Of a stretch of 64,000 bases of DNA, positions 16,526 through 24,507 are shown piece by piece; the first letter of the stretch is position 1; the number at the start of each line of letters is the position of its first letter. The stretch comes from Candidatus Pseudomonas phytovorans (GTDB lineage: Bacteria; Pseudomonadota; Gammaproteobacteria; Pseudomonadales; Pseudomonadaceae). The DNA is taken from positions 819,001 through 883,000 of the forward strand of contig CP119325.1 in assembly GCA_029202525.1 (NCBI GenBank), in the 5' to 3' direction. Made by a program: the position numbers and the translations under genes. Under the pieces are notes generated by a model that saw only the letters and a program-made list of their open reading frames with translations, had not been told where the DNA came from and searched no databases.

Positions 16526-17248
16526 ATGACTGAATCGCACGATACGCCGATCACCCCCGACGGCGAAGCCCGCCCGCACCGCCGCATCAAGAGTTTCGTG
16601 ATGCGCGCCGGGCGCATGACCGAGGGCCAGCAACGTGGCCTGGACCAAGGCGGCCCGCTGTTCATCCTGCCGCTGGCTGACAGCACGGTGGACTACGACC
16701 AGGTGTTCGGCCGCTCGGCGCCACGCACCCTGGAGATCGGCTTCGGCATGGGCCATTCCCTGCTGGAGATGGCGGCTGCCGCGCCTGAGCAGGACTTCAT
16801 CGGCGTGGAAGTGCACCGACCGGGTGTTGGTGCGCTGCTCAACGGCGTGCTGACCCAGGGGTTGAAGAACCTGCGGGTCTATGACTGCGATGCCATCGAA
16901 GTACTGAACCGCTGCGTGGCGGACAACAGCCTTGACCGCTTGATGCTGTTCTTCCCGGACCCATGGCACAAGGCGCGTCACCACAAGCGCCGCATCGTCC
17001 AGCTGGAGTTTGCCGAGCTGGTACGTCGCAAGCTCAAGCCCGGTGGTGTTTTCCACATGGCCACTGACTGGGAACCGTACGCCGAGTACATGCTGGAAGT
17101 GATGAGCGCTGCCCCGGGCTATCGCAACCGTGCTGAAGACGGTACCTATGTGCCACGCCCGCAAGAGCGCCCGATCACCAAGTTTGAACGCCGCGGCGAG
17201 CGGCTGGGGCATGGGGTGTGGGATTTGAAGTTCGAGAAGGTGGATTGA
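16526..17248 (+). CDS. trmB: tRNA (guanine-N7-)-methyltransferase
   Basis: This 240-residue SAM enzyme makes m7G46 in the tRNA variable loop. The SAM motif LEIGFGMGHSLLEMAAAAP lies near residues 71-89, and FIGVEVHRPGVGALL and the catalytic FFPDPWHKARHHKRRIVQ follow. It matches the TrmB family in length. It is read with thiS-thiG and ends 50 bases before a strong terminator. Confidence 0.96.
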   Translation: MTESHDTPITPDGEARPHRRIKSFVMRAGRMTEGQQRGLDQGGPLFILPLADSTVDYDQVFGRSAPRTLEIGFGMGHSLLEMAAAAPEQDFIGVEVHRPGVGALLNGVLTQGLKNLRVYDCDAIEVLNRCVADNSLDRLMLFFPDPWHKARHHKRRIVQLEFAELVRRKLKPGGVFHMATDWEPYAEYMLEVMSAAPGYRNRAEDGTYVPRPQERPITKFERRGERLGHGVWDLKFEKVD

Positions 17249-17297
17249 TTGGCTGGGTAAGCCTTTCGATGTGCTGAGGTCTGCAGAAACTGCAGGC

Positions 17298-17330
17298 AAA
17301 AAAAACCGCTCTGAGAAGAGCGGTTTTTTT
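17298..17330 (+). terminator. Rho-independent terminator after trmB
   Basis: AAAAAAACCGCTCT and AGAGCGGTTTTTTT form a long stem around a short GAGA-type loop with a T-run. It closes the thiS-thiG-trmB unit. Confidence 0.92.
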
Positions 17331-17364
17331 GTGAGCGGTAGGACTGAGTATCCGTCGCTCAGGT

Positions 17365-17640
17365 CTTCACTGAAAACTCACACGGTCCACGGATCATAGG
17401 CAGGCCCGGATGCCGCGTCAATGCCCGAAAATCTTTAGCATCACGTGTGTCGGAGTGGTTAACAGTCTTGATCGGAGAATGCGAGTACCATCGCGCTGCT
17501 CCCGTTTAAGGGTATTCAGTGATGGGCCGGGTAGGAGAAGAATTCTGCTTTTCGGCCCCTTCGACGCGGCTTGAGAACCGTGCCGGTGATGCTTTTCGAA
17601 GGGCCATTGACCTGGCCACTTCACTGAAGACTTACACGGT
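17365..17640. repeat. Imperfect 22-bp direct repeat in a gene-poor stretch
   Basis: A 22-bp sequence beginning CTTCACTGAA and ending ACACGGT occurs at 17365-17386 and again at 17619-17640, with 20 of 22 positions identical. The copies are 254 bases apart. Between them I see no convincing gene; a 99-codon plus frame (GTG at 17519) has no ribosome binding site and no codon bias like its neighbours. The stretch 17331-17707 otherwise holds nothing I recognise. Confidence 0.5.
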
Positions 17641-17707
17641 TTTCGAAGGCATCGAAGTACCGGTTAGATGCTGGAAGATTGGCCCGCCAACACGGAGGCC
17701 AAGGCAT

Positions 17708-17818
17708 ATGAAGCGTTTGCTTGATACGCTGAGCCGCGTTTGGACGCTCATCCGGATCTTGGTTGTGCTCAAGACCGTTCGGGATTTCATGCGCGACCAC
17801 TTCGATGATGCCCGCTAA
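17708..17818 (+). CDS. Possible 36-residue membrane-associated peptide
   Basis: The frame reads MKRLLDTLSRVWTLIRILVV and then LKTVRDFMRDHFDDAR. GGAGG sits 9 bases before the ATG, which is a much better signal than any other start in this region. The peptide is an amphipathic or membrane helix of about 20 residues with a basic start and a charged tail. A T-tailed hairpin follows 20 bases after the stop. Size and shape recall small membrane proteins or type I toxins, but I recognise no family, and the frame is also the tail of a longer weak frame. It lies between the ends of trmB and the DUF3392 gene. Confidence 0.4.
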   Translation: MKRLLDTLSRVWTLIRILVVLKTVRDFMRDHFDDAR

Positions 17819-17837
17819 GGGCTAGTCAGGTGGTTGG

Positions 17838-17864
17838 GCTGCCCTGGTTTCCGGGGCAGCTTTT
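17838..17864 (+). terminator. Rho-independent terminator after the small frame
   Basis: GCTGCCC-TGGTTTCCG-GGGCAGC is followed by TTTT on the plus strand. On the minus strand there is no T-run, so it appears to belong to a plus-strand transcript ending here. Confidence 0.65.
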
Positions 17865-17872
17865 AGCAACCT

Positions 17873-18199
17873 TCAGCCTCGCCGGTCAGCCACCACGCCA
17901 ATAATCACCAGCACCACCAACAACACCGGCGCCAGCGCGTAGTTGTTGAACTGGCTCAGCCCCTTCACCACCCACGGCGTGGCATAGATCAGCGCCGCAC
18001 CGCTGCCGATCATCAACATCAGGGCCATGAACGGCACGCGCAGGGCGCCCGCCAGGCTGCCCAGGCGTTGTTCGGCCCAGCCTTTGACATCGCTGCCAAA
18101 CAGCACCAGCAGGCAGCCTACCAGGGCCAGCGAAATCTCCGACAGGTTGCCACGGCTCCAGCGGGAAACCGTCGCAAGCAGATCAAGTACCAGATCCAT
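17873..18199 (-). CDS. DUF3392 inner-membrane protein
   Basis: This 108-residue protein has three membrane segments: EISLALVGCLLVLFGSDV, VPFMALMLMIGSGAALIY and ALAPVLLVVLVIIGVVADRR. The N-terminal LDLLATVSRWSRGNLSEIS and the DVKGWAEQRLGSL middle fit DUF3392. It starts 9 bases after the hemW stop and is the last gene of the metX-to-hemW group. Function is unknown. Confidence 0.85.
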   Translation of the reverse strand: MDLVLDLLATVSRWSRGNLSEISLALVGCLLVLFGSDVKGWAEQRLGSLAGALRVPFMALMLMIGSGAALIYATPWVVKGLSQFNNYALAPVLLVVLVIIGVVADRRG

Positions 18200-18208
18200 G
18201 GGTCATCC

Positions 18209-19384
18209 TTAGGTCAAGAAATACTGCAGCAGGTCATTGAGGAACAGCTGGCCTCTTGGCGTGGCCATCAGTCGATCCGGTTCGACCTGCAGAAGGCCTT
18301 TTTGTTCGGCAGCCCGGCGCGCTTCACGCAGTTGCTCCAGCGGCAGTCCGGTGCGCTGGGTGAACAGCTCGGCTTCCACGCCATCGGTCAGGCGCAGGGC
18401 GTTCATCAGGAATTCAAACGGCAGTTCGTCCACGGGCAGCAGTTTCTCGCCGGCCTTGAACGGCTTGGCCAGGTTCAGGTAGTCCTTGGGCAGCCGGGTT
18501 TTCCAGGTACGCAGGATGCGCCCGTCGGCGAAGGTCAGCTTGCCATGGGCGCCGGCCCCAATGCCGATGAAATCGCCAAAGCGCCAGTAGTTGAGGTTGT
18601 GTCGGGCCGCGCGGTCCGCCTGGGCATAGGCCGAGACTTCGTACTGGCGGAACCCTTGCTCGGCCATCAGTGCCTGGCCGGCCTCCTGGATGTCCCAGAG
18701 GATGTCGTCCTCCGGAAGCTCCGGTGGCTGGTTCCAGAACACCGTGTTCGGTTCCACGGTCAGCTGGTACCACGACAAGTGGGTCGGCCCCAGGTCAATG
18801 GCCTGGCGCAGGTCGCCCAGCGCGTCATCCAGCGACTGGTCGGGCAGGCCATGCATCAGGTCCATGTTGAAGTTGTCGAAGCCGGCGGCCCGGGCCATGC
18901 CCGCCGCGCGGACCGCTTCGTCGCCATTGTGGATGCGCCCCAGCGCCTCCAGTTTGGCGGCCTGGAAGCTCTGTACGCCGATGGACAGGCGGTTGATGCC
19001 GGTTTGCCGGTAGGCCTTGAACTTGTCCTGCTCGAACGTGCCCGGGTTGGCTTCCAGGGTGATTTCGATGTCTGGCGCGAACGGGATTCGTTGTTCCACG
19101 CCGCGCAACAGCCGGCCCAGGGCGTTGGCACTGAACAGGCTTGGCGTACCGCCACCAAAGAAGATCGAGCTGATCGGGCGGCCCTGTACGGCGGCCTGCT
19201 CCTGATCGAGGTCGTCCAGCAGCGCGGTGACGTAGGCGTCTTCTGGCAGTTCAGGCCCGGCAGCGTGGGAGTTGAAGTCGCAGTAAGGGCACTTGCGTAC
19301 GCACCACGGAATGTGGATGTACAGCGCCAGCGGCGGCAGGCTGGTAAAGCCAACGGCGCCGGGGGTGGACAGCGTTGCGATCAT
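18209..19384 (-). CDS. hemW: Radical SAM heme chaperone HemW (HemN-like)
   Basis: This 391-residue radical SAM protein has the cluster motif CVRKCPYC (Cys28, Cys32, Cys35), followed by SSIFFGGGTPSLFSANAL, ITLEANPGTFEQDKF and the C-terminal HemN domain. The N-terminus lacks the extra residues of true coproporphyrinogen III oxidase HemN, and the gene follows rdgB as hemW does in E. coli. The name HemN is often given to it, but a heme-chaperone role is better supported for this subgroup. It overlaps the rdgB stop by 4 bases (ATGA). Confidence 0.93.
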   Translation of the reverse strand: MIATLSTPGAVGFTSLPPLALYIHIPWCVRKCPYCDFNSHAAGPELPEDAYVTALLDDLDQEQAAVQGRPISSIFFGGGTPSLFSANALGRLLRGVEQRIPFAPDIEITLEANPGTFEQDKFKAYRQTGINRLSIGVQSFQAAKLEALGRIHNGDEAVRAAGMARAAGFDNFNMDLMHGLPDQSLDDALGDLRQAIDLGPTHLSWYQLTVEPNTVFWNQPPELPEDDILWDIQEAGQALMAEQGFRQYEVSAYAQADRAARHNLNYWRFGDFIGIGAGAHGKLTFADGRILRTWKTRLPKDYLNLAKPFKAGEKLLPVDELPFEFLMNALRLTDGVEAELFTQRTGLPLEQLREARRAAEQKGLLQVEPDRLMATPRGQLFLNDLLQYFLT

Positions 19385-19977
19385 GCCAGGCCCAGACGTT
19401 GGCGCAGCAGGGCCATGGCACGGGCGCGGTGGCTGAGCTGGTTTTTATCCACAGGGGCCAGGTCGGCGCTGGAGCAGTTGCGCTCCGGCACCCAGAACAG
19501 CGGGTCGTAGCCAAAGCCGTGCTCGCCGCTGGCCTCGAACAGGATGCTGCCGTGCCACAGGCCTTCGCACAGGATCGGCAGCGGGTCGTCGGCATGGCGT
19601 ACCAGCGCCAGGACGCAGACGAACTGCGCGCCACGCTCGGCTTCAGGTACGTCTTTCAGGGCTTCGAGCAGCTTGGCGTTGTTCGCCGCGTCACCCTTGC
19701 CGTCGGCATAACGCGCCGAGTAGATACCTGGCGCGCCGCCGAGGAAGTCCACCGCCAGGCCGGAATCGTCGGCCAGCGCCGGCAGGCCGGAAATACGCGC
19801 AGCGTTGCGCGCCTTGAGGATGGCGTTCTCGACGAACGACAGGCCGGTTTCTTCCGGCTCGACCTGGCTGAACTCGCCGATCGAGCGCAGTTGCACGGAC
19901 TGGCCGAGCATGGCCTGGAGTTCCTTGAGTTTGCCGGCGTTATGGCTGGCCAATACGAGTTGCTGGAAATTCATCAT
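19381..19977 (-). CDS. rdgB: RdgB/HAM1 non-canonical purine NTP pyrophosphatase
   Basis: This protein hydrolyses dITP, ITP and XTP to keep them out of DNA. It opens MNFQQLVLASHNAGKLKEL, with the family motif SHNAGK, then FVENAILKARNAARISGLPA and ADDSGLAVDFLGGAPGIYSA, and ends with the GYDPLFWVPE region. The start at 19977 (ATGATG) overlaps the upstream stop by 4 bases and gives 198 residues; starting at the second ATG gives 197, like E. coli. Confidence 0.95.
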   Translation of the reverse strand: MMNFQQLVLASHNAGKLKELQAMLGQSVQLRSIGEFSQVEPEETGLSFVENAILKARNAARISGLPALADDSGLAVDFLGGAPGIYSARYADGKGDAANNAKLLEALKDVPEAERGAQFVCVLALVRHADDPLPILCEGLWHGSILFEASGEHGFGYDPLFWVPERNCSSADLAPVDKNQLSHRARAMALLRQRLGLA

Positions 19978-20408
19978 TCGCCTGGATACACGTCCTGGTT
20001 GAAGCTGAGGGAGTTGCTGACGCCACCGGTTTCGATGTTCAGGTCGAAGGTGACGGTTTCTGGCTGTTCGATCTTGAACTGGGCGATGTAATACACCGCG
20101 CCCTGTTCGGTAATCTGCTTGAACGACAGCGGGCTGCTGCGCCCGGTCAGGTCCTTGACCGTGCCGCTGACCAACGCCGGGGTGGGTTTGTCGGCCTTGA
20201 GCACGGCAACGTTGAGCACGCCCTGGTTCTTGCTGCGTACCAGGCCGGTGGCTGCGGCCACTTCGGGTGTGAGCATGCTCGAAGTGAATGCGCTGTAATG
20301 CACCGTCACGTCGCCAAACACCTCCTTGCGCTCGGGTCGGGCGGCATCGGCAGCCAGTACCGGCAATGCCAGGCACAGGCTGATCAGGAACAGGGCTAGG
20401 CGACGCAT
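19974..20408 (-). CDS. DUF4426 exported protein
   Basis: This 144-residue protein starts with a signal peptide (MRRLALFLISLCLALPVLAA) and continues RPERKEVFGDVTVHYSAFTS, the DUF4426 signature. GGAGG lies 8 bases before the ATG at 20408. It sits between metW and rdgB, as in other Pseudomonas, and its stop overlaps the rdgB start. It is periplasmic; function is not known. Confidence 0.88.
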   Translation of the reverse strand: MRRLALFLISLCLALPVLAADAARPERKEVFGDVTVHYSAFTSSMLTPEVAAATGLVRSKNQGVLNVAVLKADKPTPALVSGTVKDLTGRSSPLSFKQITEQGAVYYIAQFKIEQPETVTFDLNIETGGVSNSLSFNQDVYPGE

Positions 20409-20430
20409 GGGGCAATTCCTCCGGTGGGCG

Positions 20431-21051
20431 TCAGACGGCGAGCTGGTGCTCTTGCAGGCCCGGGCTGCTGACGCGGTAGATGCCGATCTCACCTAGAAGA
20501 TTAGGCCATAGCCGGCCACCCCACCCATTACGGTGCAGGTTGTCGACGGCAAGGCGGTCGAGCACCTTGGCCCTGCGTTCGTGCACCAGTTCTTCGAAGT
20601 CGGCGAAGGTGCAGAAGTGGATGTTCGGCGTGTTGTACCAGGTGTACGGCATGAAGTCCGAGACTGGCATGCGGCCTTTGGTCGCCAGGTACCAGCGGCA
20701 GCGCCAGTGGCCGAAGTTGGGGAAGGTAATGATGCACTGGCGGCCCACGCGCAGCATCTCGTCAAGGATGCGGTCGGGGTACTCCACGGCCTGCAAGGCC
20801 TGGGTCATGATCACTACGTCGAAACTGTTGCTGGCGAAGTTGCCCAGGCCTTTGTCCAGGTCCTGCTCGATGACGTTGACGCCCTTGGCCACGCACGCGG
20901 CGATGTTGTCGGCGTCGATCTCCAGGCCATAGCCGGTGACCTGCTTGCGGTCACGCAGCGAGGCCAGCAGTTCGCCGCTGCCGCAGCCCAGGTCGAGTAC
21001 CCGGCTGCCGGCGGGGATCCAGTCGTGGATGATTTCCAGATCGGCTCTCAT
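20431..21051 (-). CDS. metW: Methionine biosynthesis protein MetW
   Basis: This 206-residue protein has a class I SAM-methyltransferase fold: VLDLGCGSGELLASLRDRKQ near residue 20, VTGYGLEIDADNIAACVAKG, NSFDVVIMTQALQAVEYPD, and PNFGHWRCRWYLATKGRMPV. MetW is linked to MetX throughout proteobacteria, and the pair is needed for homoserine acylation. The start at 21051 (MRADLEIIHDW) is 7 bases after the metX stop. Confidence 0.95.
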   Translation of the reverse strand: MRADLEIIHDWIPAGSRVLDLGCGSGELLASLRDRKQVTGYGLEIDADNIAACVAKGVNVIEQDLDKGLGNFASNSFDVVIMTQALQAVEYPDRILDEMLRVGRQCIITFPNFGHWRCRWYLATKGRMPVSDFMPYTWYNTPNIHFCTFADFEELVHERRAKVLDRLAVDNLHRNGWGGRLWPNLLGEIGIYRVSSPGLQEHQLAV

Positions 21052-21058
21052 GCTGTCC

Positions 21059-22198
21059 TCAGATGGCAATGCGGTTCATGTAGTTCGAGAAACCCTGCAT
21101 GTAGCGAGGCGTGGGGATCAGGAAGGCATCGTGCCCGTGAGGCGAATCGATTTCCAGGTAGCAGACGTTCTTGCGCGCCGCCATCAGGGCGTCGACGATC
21201 TCGCGCGAACGCGCTGGCGAGAAACGCCAGTCGGTGGTGAACGACATGATGCAGTAATCCGCCGTGACCTGGGCCAGGGTGGCGGCCAGGTCGCCGCCTT
21301 GGGCGGCGGCCGGGTCGAAGTAGTCCAGCGCCTTGGTCATCAGCAGGTAGGTGTTGGCGTCGAAACGGCCGGAGAACTCCTCGCCCTGGTAGCGCAGGTA
21401 GCTTTCGACCTGGAACTCGACGCTGTGGAAGTCGTAGTTGAGCTTGTCGCTTTTCAGCTCACGGCCGAATTTTTCACCCATCGAGTCGTCGGACAGGTAG
21501 GTGATGTGGCCGACCATGCGCGCCAGCATCAGGCCGCGCTTGGGAATGACGCCCTGGTCCTGGAACGAGCCACCGTGGAATTCGGGGTCGGTGAGGATGG
21601 CCTGGCGTGCTACTTCGTTGAAGGCGATGTTCTGTGCCGACAGCTTGGGTGCTGAAGCGATGTCGACGCAGTGTCGTACGCGATCGGGGTAGGTCATGGT
21701 CCATTGCAGTGCCTGCATGCCGCCCAGGCTTCCGCCGACTATGGCCGCCCACTGCTGGATACCCATGCTGTCGGCCAGTCGCGCCTGGCTGTGCACCCAG
21801 TCCTCTACGGTCAGCACCGGGAAGTCGGCGCCATAAGGTTTGCCGGTGGCCGGGTTGACGCTGCTGGGGCCGGTGCTGCCGTTGCAGCCGCCGAGGTTGT
21901 TCAGGCTGACGACGAAGAAGCGGTTGGTGTCGATTGGCTTGCCTGGGCCGATGCAGCTGTCCCACCAGCCCGGCTTGCGGTCGGTGGCGGCATGGTAGCC
22001 GGCAGCATGGTGGTGGCCAGACAGGGCATGGCAGATCAGCACGGCGTTGCTTGCGCTGGCGTTCAGGGTGCCATAGGTCTCGTAGACCAGCTCGTAACTG
22101 GCCAGGGAGCGGCCGCAGGCCAGTGCCAGCGGTTCATCGAACCGGGCGGTTTGCGGTACTACCAGACCGACGGAATCTTCGGGAAAGACAGTGGACAT
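21059..22198 (-). CDS. metX: Homoserine O-acyltransferase MetX
   Basis: This 379-residue alpha/beta-hydrolase enzyme activates homoserine for methionine synthesis. It has VLICHALSGHHHAAG, the SLNNLGGCNGSTGPSSVNP segment, the nucleophile elbow GGSLGGMQ with Ser157, and the His-containing SPHGHDAFLIP near the C-terminus. Whether the donor is acetyl-CoA or succinyl-CoA cannot be settled by family name; proteobacterial MetX proteins encoded with MetW are often succinyltransferases. It is the first gene of the metX-metW-DUF4426-rdgB-hemW series. Confidence 0.95.
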   Translation of the reverse strand: MSTVFPEDSVGLVVPQTARFDEPLALACGRSLASYELVYETYGTLNASASNAVLICHALSGHHHAAGYHAATDRKPGWWDSCIGPGKPIDTNRFFVVSLNNLGGCNGSTGPSSVNPATGKPYGADFPVLTVEDWVHSQARLADSMGIQQWAAIVGGSLGGMQALQWTMTYPDRVRHCVDIASAPKLSAQNIAFNEVARQAILTDPEFHGGSFQDQGVIPKRGLMLARMVGHITYLSDDSMGEKFGRELKSDKLNYDFHSVEFQVESYLRYQGEEFSGRFDANTYLLMTKALDYFDPAAAQGGDLAATLAQVTADYCIMSFTTDWRFSPARSREIVDALMAARKNVCYLEIDSPHGHDAFLIPTPRYMQGFSNYMNRIAI

Positions 22199-22241
22199 CG
22201 ACCCTGCTCACGCTTGACGGAGGCGTAAGTCTAAAGAGCGC

Positions 22242-22279
22242 TACCCCCAGCGGCAAGCAAAGGCTTGCGACTGGGGGTA
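22242..22279. terminator. Hairpin between yggT and metX
   Basis: TACCCCCAG and CTGGGGGTA, with inner GCAAGC/GCTTGC, make a long near-perfect stem 18 bases after the yggT stop and 44 bases before the metX start. There is no T-run, so it is a weak or factor-dependent terminator or an mRNA-stabilising stem. Confidence 0.5.
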
Positions 22280-22297
22280 AGCGGGGCCTGGTGAGGC

Positions 22298-22888
22298 TCA
22301 GATCATCCGGAACAGCTCTTGCGGCATACCGGCGTAGGCGGCCAGCGGTGGCATCACGAACGACTGGATCACCTGGATCGCCAGGAAGGCGAAGATCGGC
22401 GAAATGTCCATGCCGCCCAGGTTGGGCACGATGCGGCGAAACGGTGCCAGCACCGGCTCGCTGATCTGGTAGGCCAGCTCGGCCGCTGGGTTGTGGCTGT
22501 TGGGTGCAACCCAGGAAACGATCACCATGACGATCATTGCCACCCAGAAAATCTTCAGGAACAGCGAAGTGATGCCAATGATTGCCCACATCAGCAGGTG
22601 CAGGACGTCGCCGAAGGTACCGTAGGTGACCATCAGCACGAAGCCCATCAGCAGCGCCTGGATCAGTACCGCCAGCAGCAGTGATGAAGTGTCCAGCCCA
22701 CCGACGCTAGGTATCACCCGGCGGATCGGTTTGAGCAGGGGCTGAGTGGCACGCACGGCGAACTGGCACAGCGGGTTGTAGAAGTTGGCCTTGACCAGCT
22801 GCAGGACGAAGCGCAGCAGGACGATCACCAGGTACAGGCTGACGAGGGTTTGCACCACGAAGATCGCGGCACCGGACAGTGCATTCAT
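22298..22888 (-). CDS. yggT: YggT family membrane protein
   Basis: This 196-residue protein holds two YGGT repeats, each with paired membrane helices: VQTLVSLYLVIVLLRFVLQL with FYNPLCQFAVRATQPLLKPI, and IFWVAMIVMVIVSWVAPNSH with AYQISEPVLAPFRRIVPNLG. It lies 10 bases after proC, the common yggS-proC-yggT arrangement. The family has been linked to osmotic and potassium stress; the role is not established here. Confidence 0.92.
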   Translation of the reverse strand: MNALSGAAIFVVQTLVSLYLVIVLLRFVLQLVKANFYNPLCQFAVRATQPLLKPIRRVIPSVGGLDTSSLLLAVLIQALLMGFVLMVTYGTFGDVLHLLMWAIIGITSLFLKIFWVAMIVMVIVSWVAPNSHNPAAELAYQISEPVLAPFRRIVPNLGGMDISPIFAFLAIQVIQSFVMPPLAAYAGMPQELFRMI

Positions 22889-22898
22889 CTAAAACTCC

Positions 22899-23717
22899 TT
22901 ATTTGCCCAGTTGTTCGGCCAGCTCGGCCGAGCGCGTGGCTGCAGCCTGCAGCGCCTGCTCGACGATGGCTTCGAAGCCACTGGCCTGGAACGATTTGAT
23001 TGCCGCTTCGGTGGTGCCGGCGGGCGAGGTGACACGGCGGCGCAGTTCGGCGGCATCGACATCGCTGGCAACCGCCATGCGGGCAGCGCCAAGTGCTGTT
23101 TGCATGGTCAGCTGCGAAGCGGTTTCACGGGGCAGGCCGAGTTTTTCGCCAGCTGCGGTCATGGCCTCGATCAGCAGGAAGAAGTACGCCGGGCCGCTGC
23201 CGGACACCGCAGTCACAGCGTCCAGTTGTTGCTCCTGCTCCAGCCACAGGGCAGTGCCCACGGCCGACAACAGTTGTTCGGCCTGCTGGCGCTGTGCGTC
23301 GGACACTTCAGCGGTGGCGTACAGGCCGCTTACGCCCTGACGCAGCAGTGCCGGCGTGTTGGGCATGCAGCGCACAACCGGGCGAGCGCCCACCCAGCTT
23401 TGCAGGCTGGCACAGGTGATGCCGGCGGCGATGGAAACGATCAGCTGGCCATCCTGCAGGTTGGGCTGCAGGGCCTGGCACACGGCTTTCATCACCTGCG
23501 GCTTGACCGCCAGCACGATGACATCAGCGCCGTCGATGGCCTGGGCGTTGTGCTCGAACGTTTCGATGCCGTGCTCGGCCTGGATGCGGGTGCGGGTCTC
23601 GGCGCCCGGGTCGCTGGCGCGGATCTGCGAGGCGTCCAGGCCCTGGGCACGCAAACCACCGATCAGGCTGGCGGCCATGTTGCCGGCGCCGATAAAGGCA
23701 ATACGTGTCTTGCTCAT
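22899..23717 (-). CDS. proC: Pyrroline-5-carboxylate reductase
   Basis: This 272-residue enzyme performs the last step of proline synthesis. The N-terminal Rossmann motif is IAFIGAGNMAASLIGGL, VIVLAVKPQVMKAV follows, and the C-terminal helical domain has the family signature GSGPAYFFLLIEAMTAAGEK with LGLPRETASQLTMQTALGAA and TSPAGTTEAAI. Length is typical. It stands 38 bases downstream of yggS on the same strand. Confidence 0.97.
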   Translation of the reverse strand: MSKTRIAFIGAGNMAASLIGGLRAQGLDASQIRASDPGAETRTRIQAEHGIETFEHNAQAIDGADVIVLAVKPQVMKAVCQALQPNLQDGQLIVSIAAGITCASLQSWVGARPVVRCMPNTPALLRQGVSGLYATAEVSDAQRQQAEQLLSAVGTALWLEQEQQLDAVTAVSGSGPAYFFLLIEAMTAAGEKLGLPRETASQLTMQTALGAARMAVASDVDAAELRRRVTSPAGTTEAAIKSFQASGFEAIVEQALQAAATRSAELAEQLGK

Positions 23718-23755
23718 GTCAGGTCCTTGTGGGGAAGAGTGAGTAAAGCATGGAG

Positions 23756-24442
23756 TCAGCTGTGGCCGTAGTCGCGTGCACCAAACAGGGCGGTGCCGAT
23801 GCGTACCCAGGTCGCACCCTGTGCAATAGCCGCTTCCAGGTCGTGGCTCATGCCCATGGACAGCGTGTCCAGGTCGAGGCCCAGGCTTTCCTGCAGCTGG
23901 CGCAAACGGGCAAAGGCAGCCTCCTGGGCGGCGCGGTCGTCGGTGGGCTCGGGGATTGCCATCAGCCCGCGCAAGCGCAGGTTGGGCAGCCCGGCCACAG
24001 CCTTGGCCAAGGCCGGCAGGTCAGCGGGAGCGCAGCCAGACTTGCTGTCTTCGCCACTCACGTTCACTTGCAGGCAGAGGTTCAGCGGCGCCAGGCCAGC
24101 AGGGCGCTGCTCAGACAAGCGTTGGGCAACTTTCAGGCGGTCCACGGAATGTACCCAGTCGAAATGCTCGGCGATGGCTTTGGTCTTGTTCGACTGAATG
24201 GGGCCGATGAAGTGCCAGATCAAGGGCAGGTCGCTTAGCGCCTGCTGCTTTGTCAGCGCTTCTTGTAGGTAGTTTTCCCCGACATCGCGCACGCCAGCGG
24301 CGTGGATTTCGCGAATGGCGCTGGCGGGCTTGGTCTTGCTCACGGCCAGTAACTGGACGCTGGCCGGATCGCGCCCGGCAGCCTGGGCAGCGCTGGCGAT
24401 ACGGGCGCAAATAGCGGAAAGGTTGTCTGCTAGGGTGGACAT
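23756..24442 (-). CDS. yggS: PLP homeostasis protein YggS (PLPBP)
   Basis: This 228-residue single-domain protein binds pyridoxal phosphate without known catalysis and balances vitamin B6 and amino acid pools. The PLP lysine is Lys36 in LLAVSKTKPASAI; GENYLQEALTKQ, WHFIGPIQSNKTKAIAEHFD and SMGMSHDLEAAIAQGATWVR all match the family. It is the first gene of the minus-strand yggS-proC-yggT group and is divergent from pilT. Confidence 0.95.
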   Translation of the reverse strand: MSTLADNLSAICARIASAAQAAGRDPASVQLLAVSKTKPASAIREIHAAGVRDVGENYLQEALTKQQALSDLPLIWHFIGPIQSNKTKAIAEHFDWVHSVDRLKVAQRLSEQRPAGLAPLNLCLQVNVSGEDSKSGCAPADLPALAKAVAGLPNLRLRGLMAIPEPTDDRAAQEAAFARLRQLQESLGLDLDTLSMGMSHDLEAAIAQGATWVRIGTALFGARDYGHS

Positions 24443-24507
24443 GGACAGATGCCGGCAGCTTTAGGGTCTGCGGCATTCTACCTACTTGAAGGCCTTTGGG
24501 GAGTCTC

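Noticed and set aside
15614..17299. 561-codon open frame on the minus strand
   Set aside because: Antisense to thiG and trmB, whose conserved motifs are clear on the plus strand.
17418..17624. 68-codon minus-strand frame in the gene-poor region
   Set aside because: No ribosome binding site, no recognisable sequence and no conserved context.
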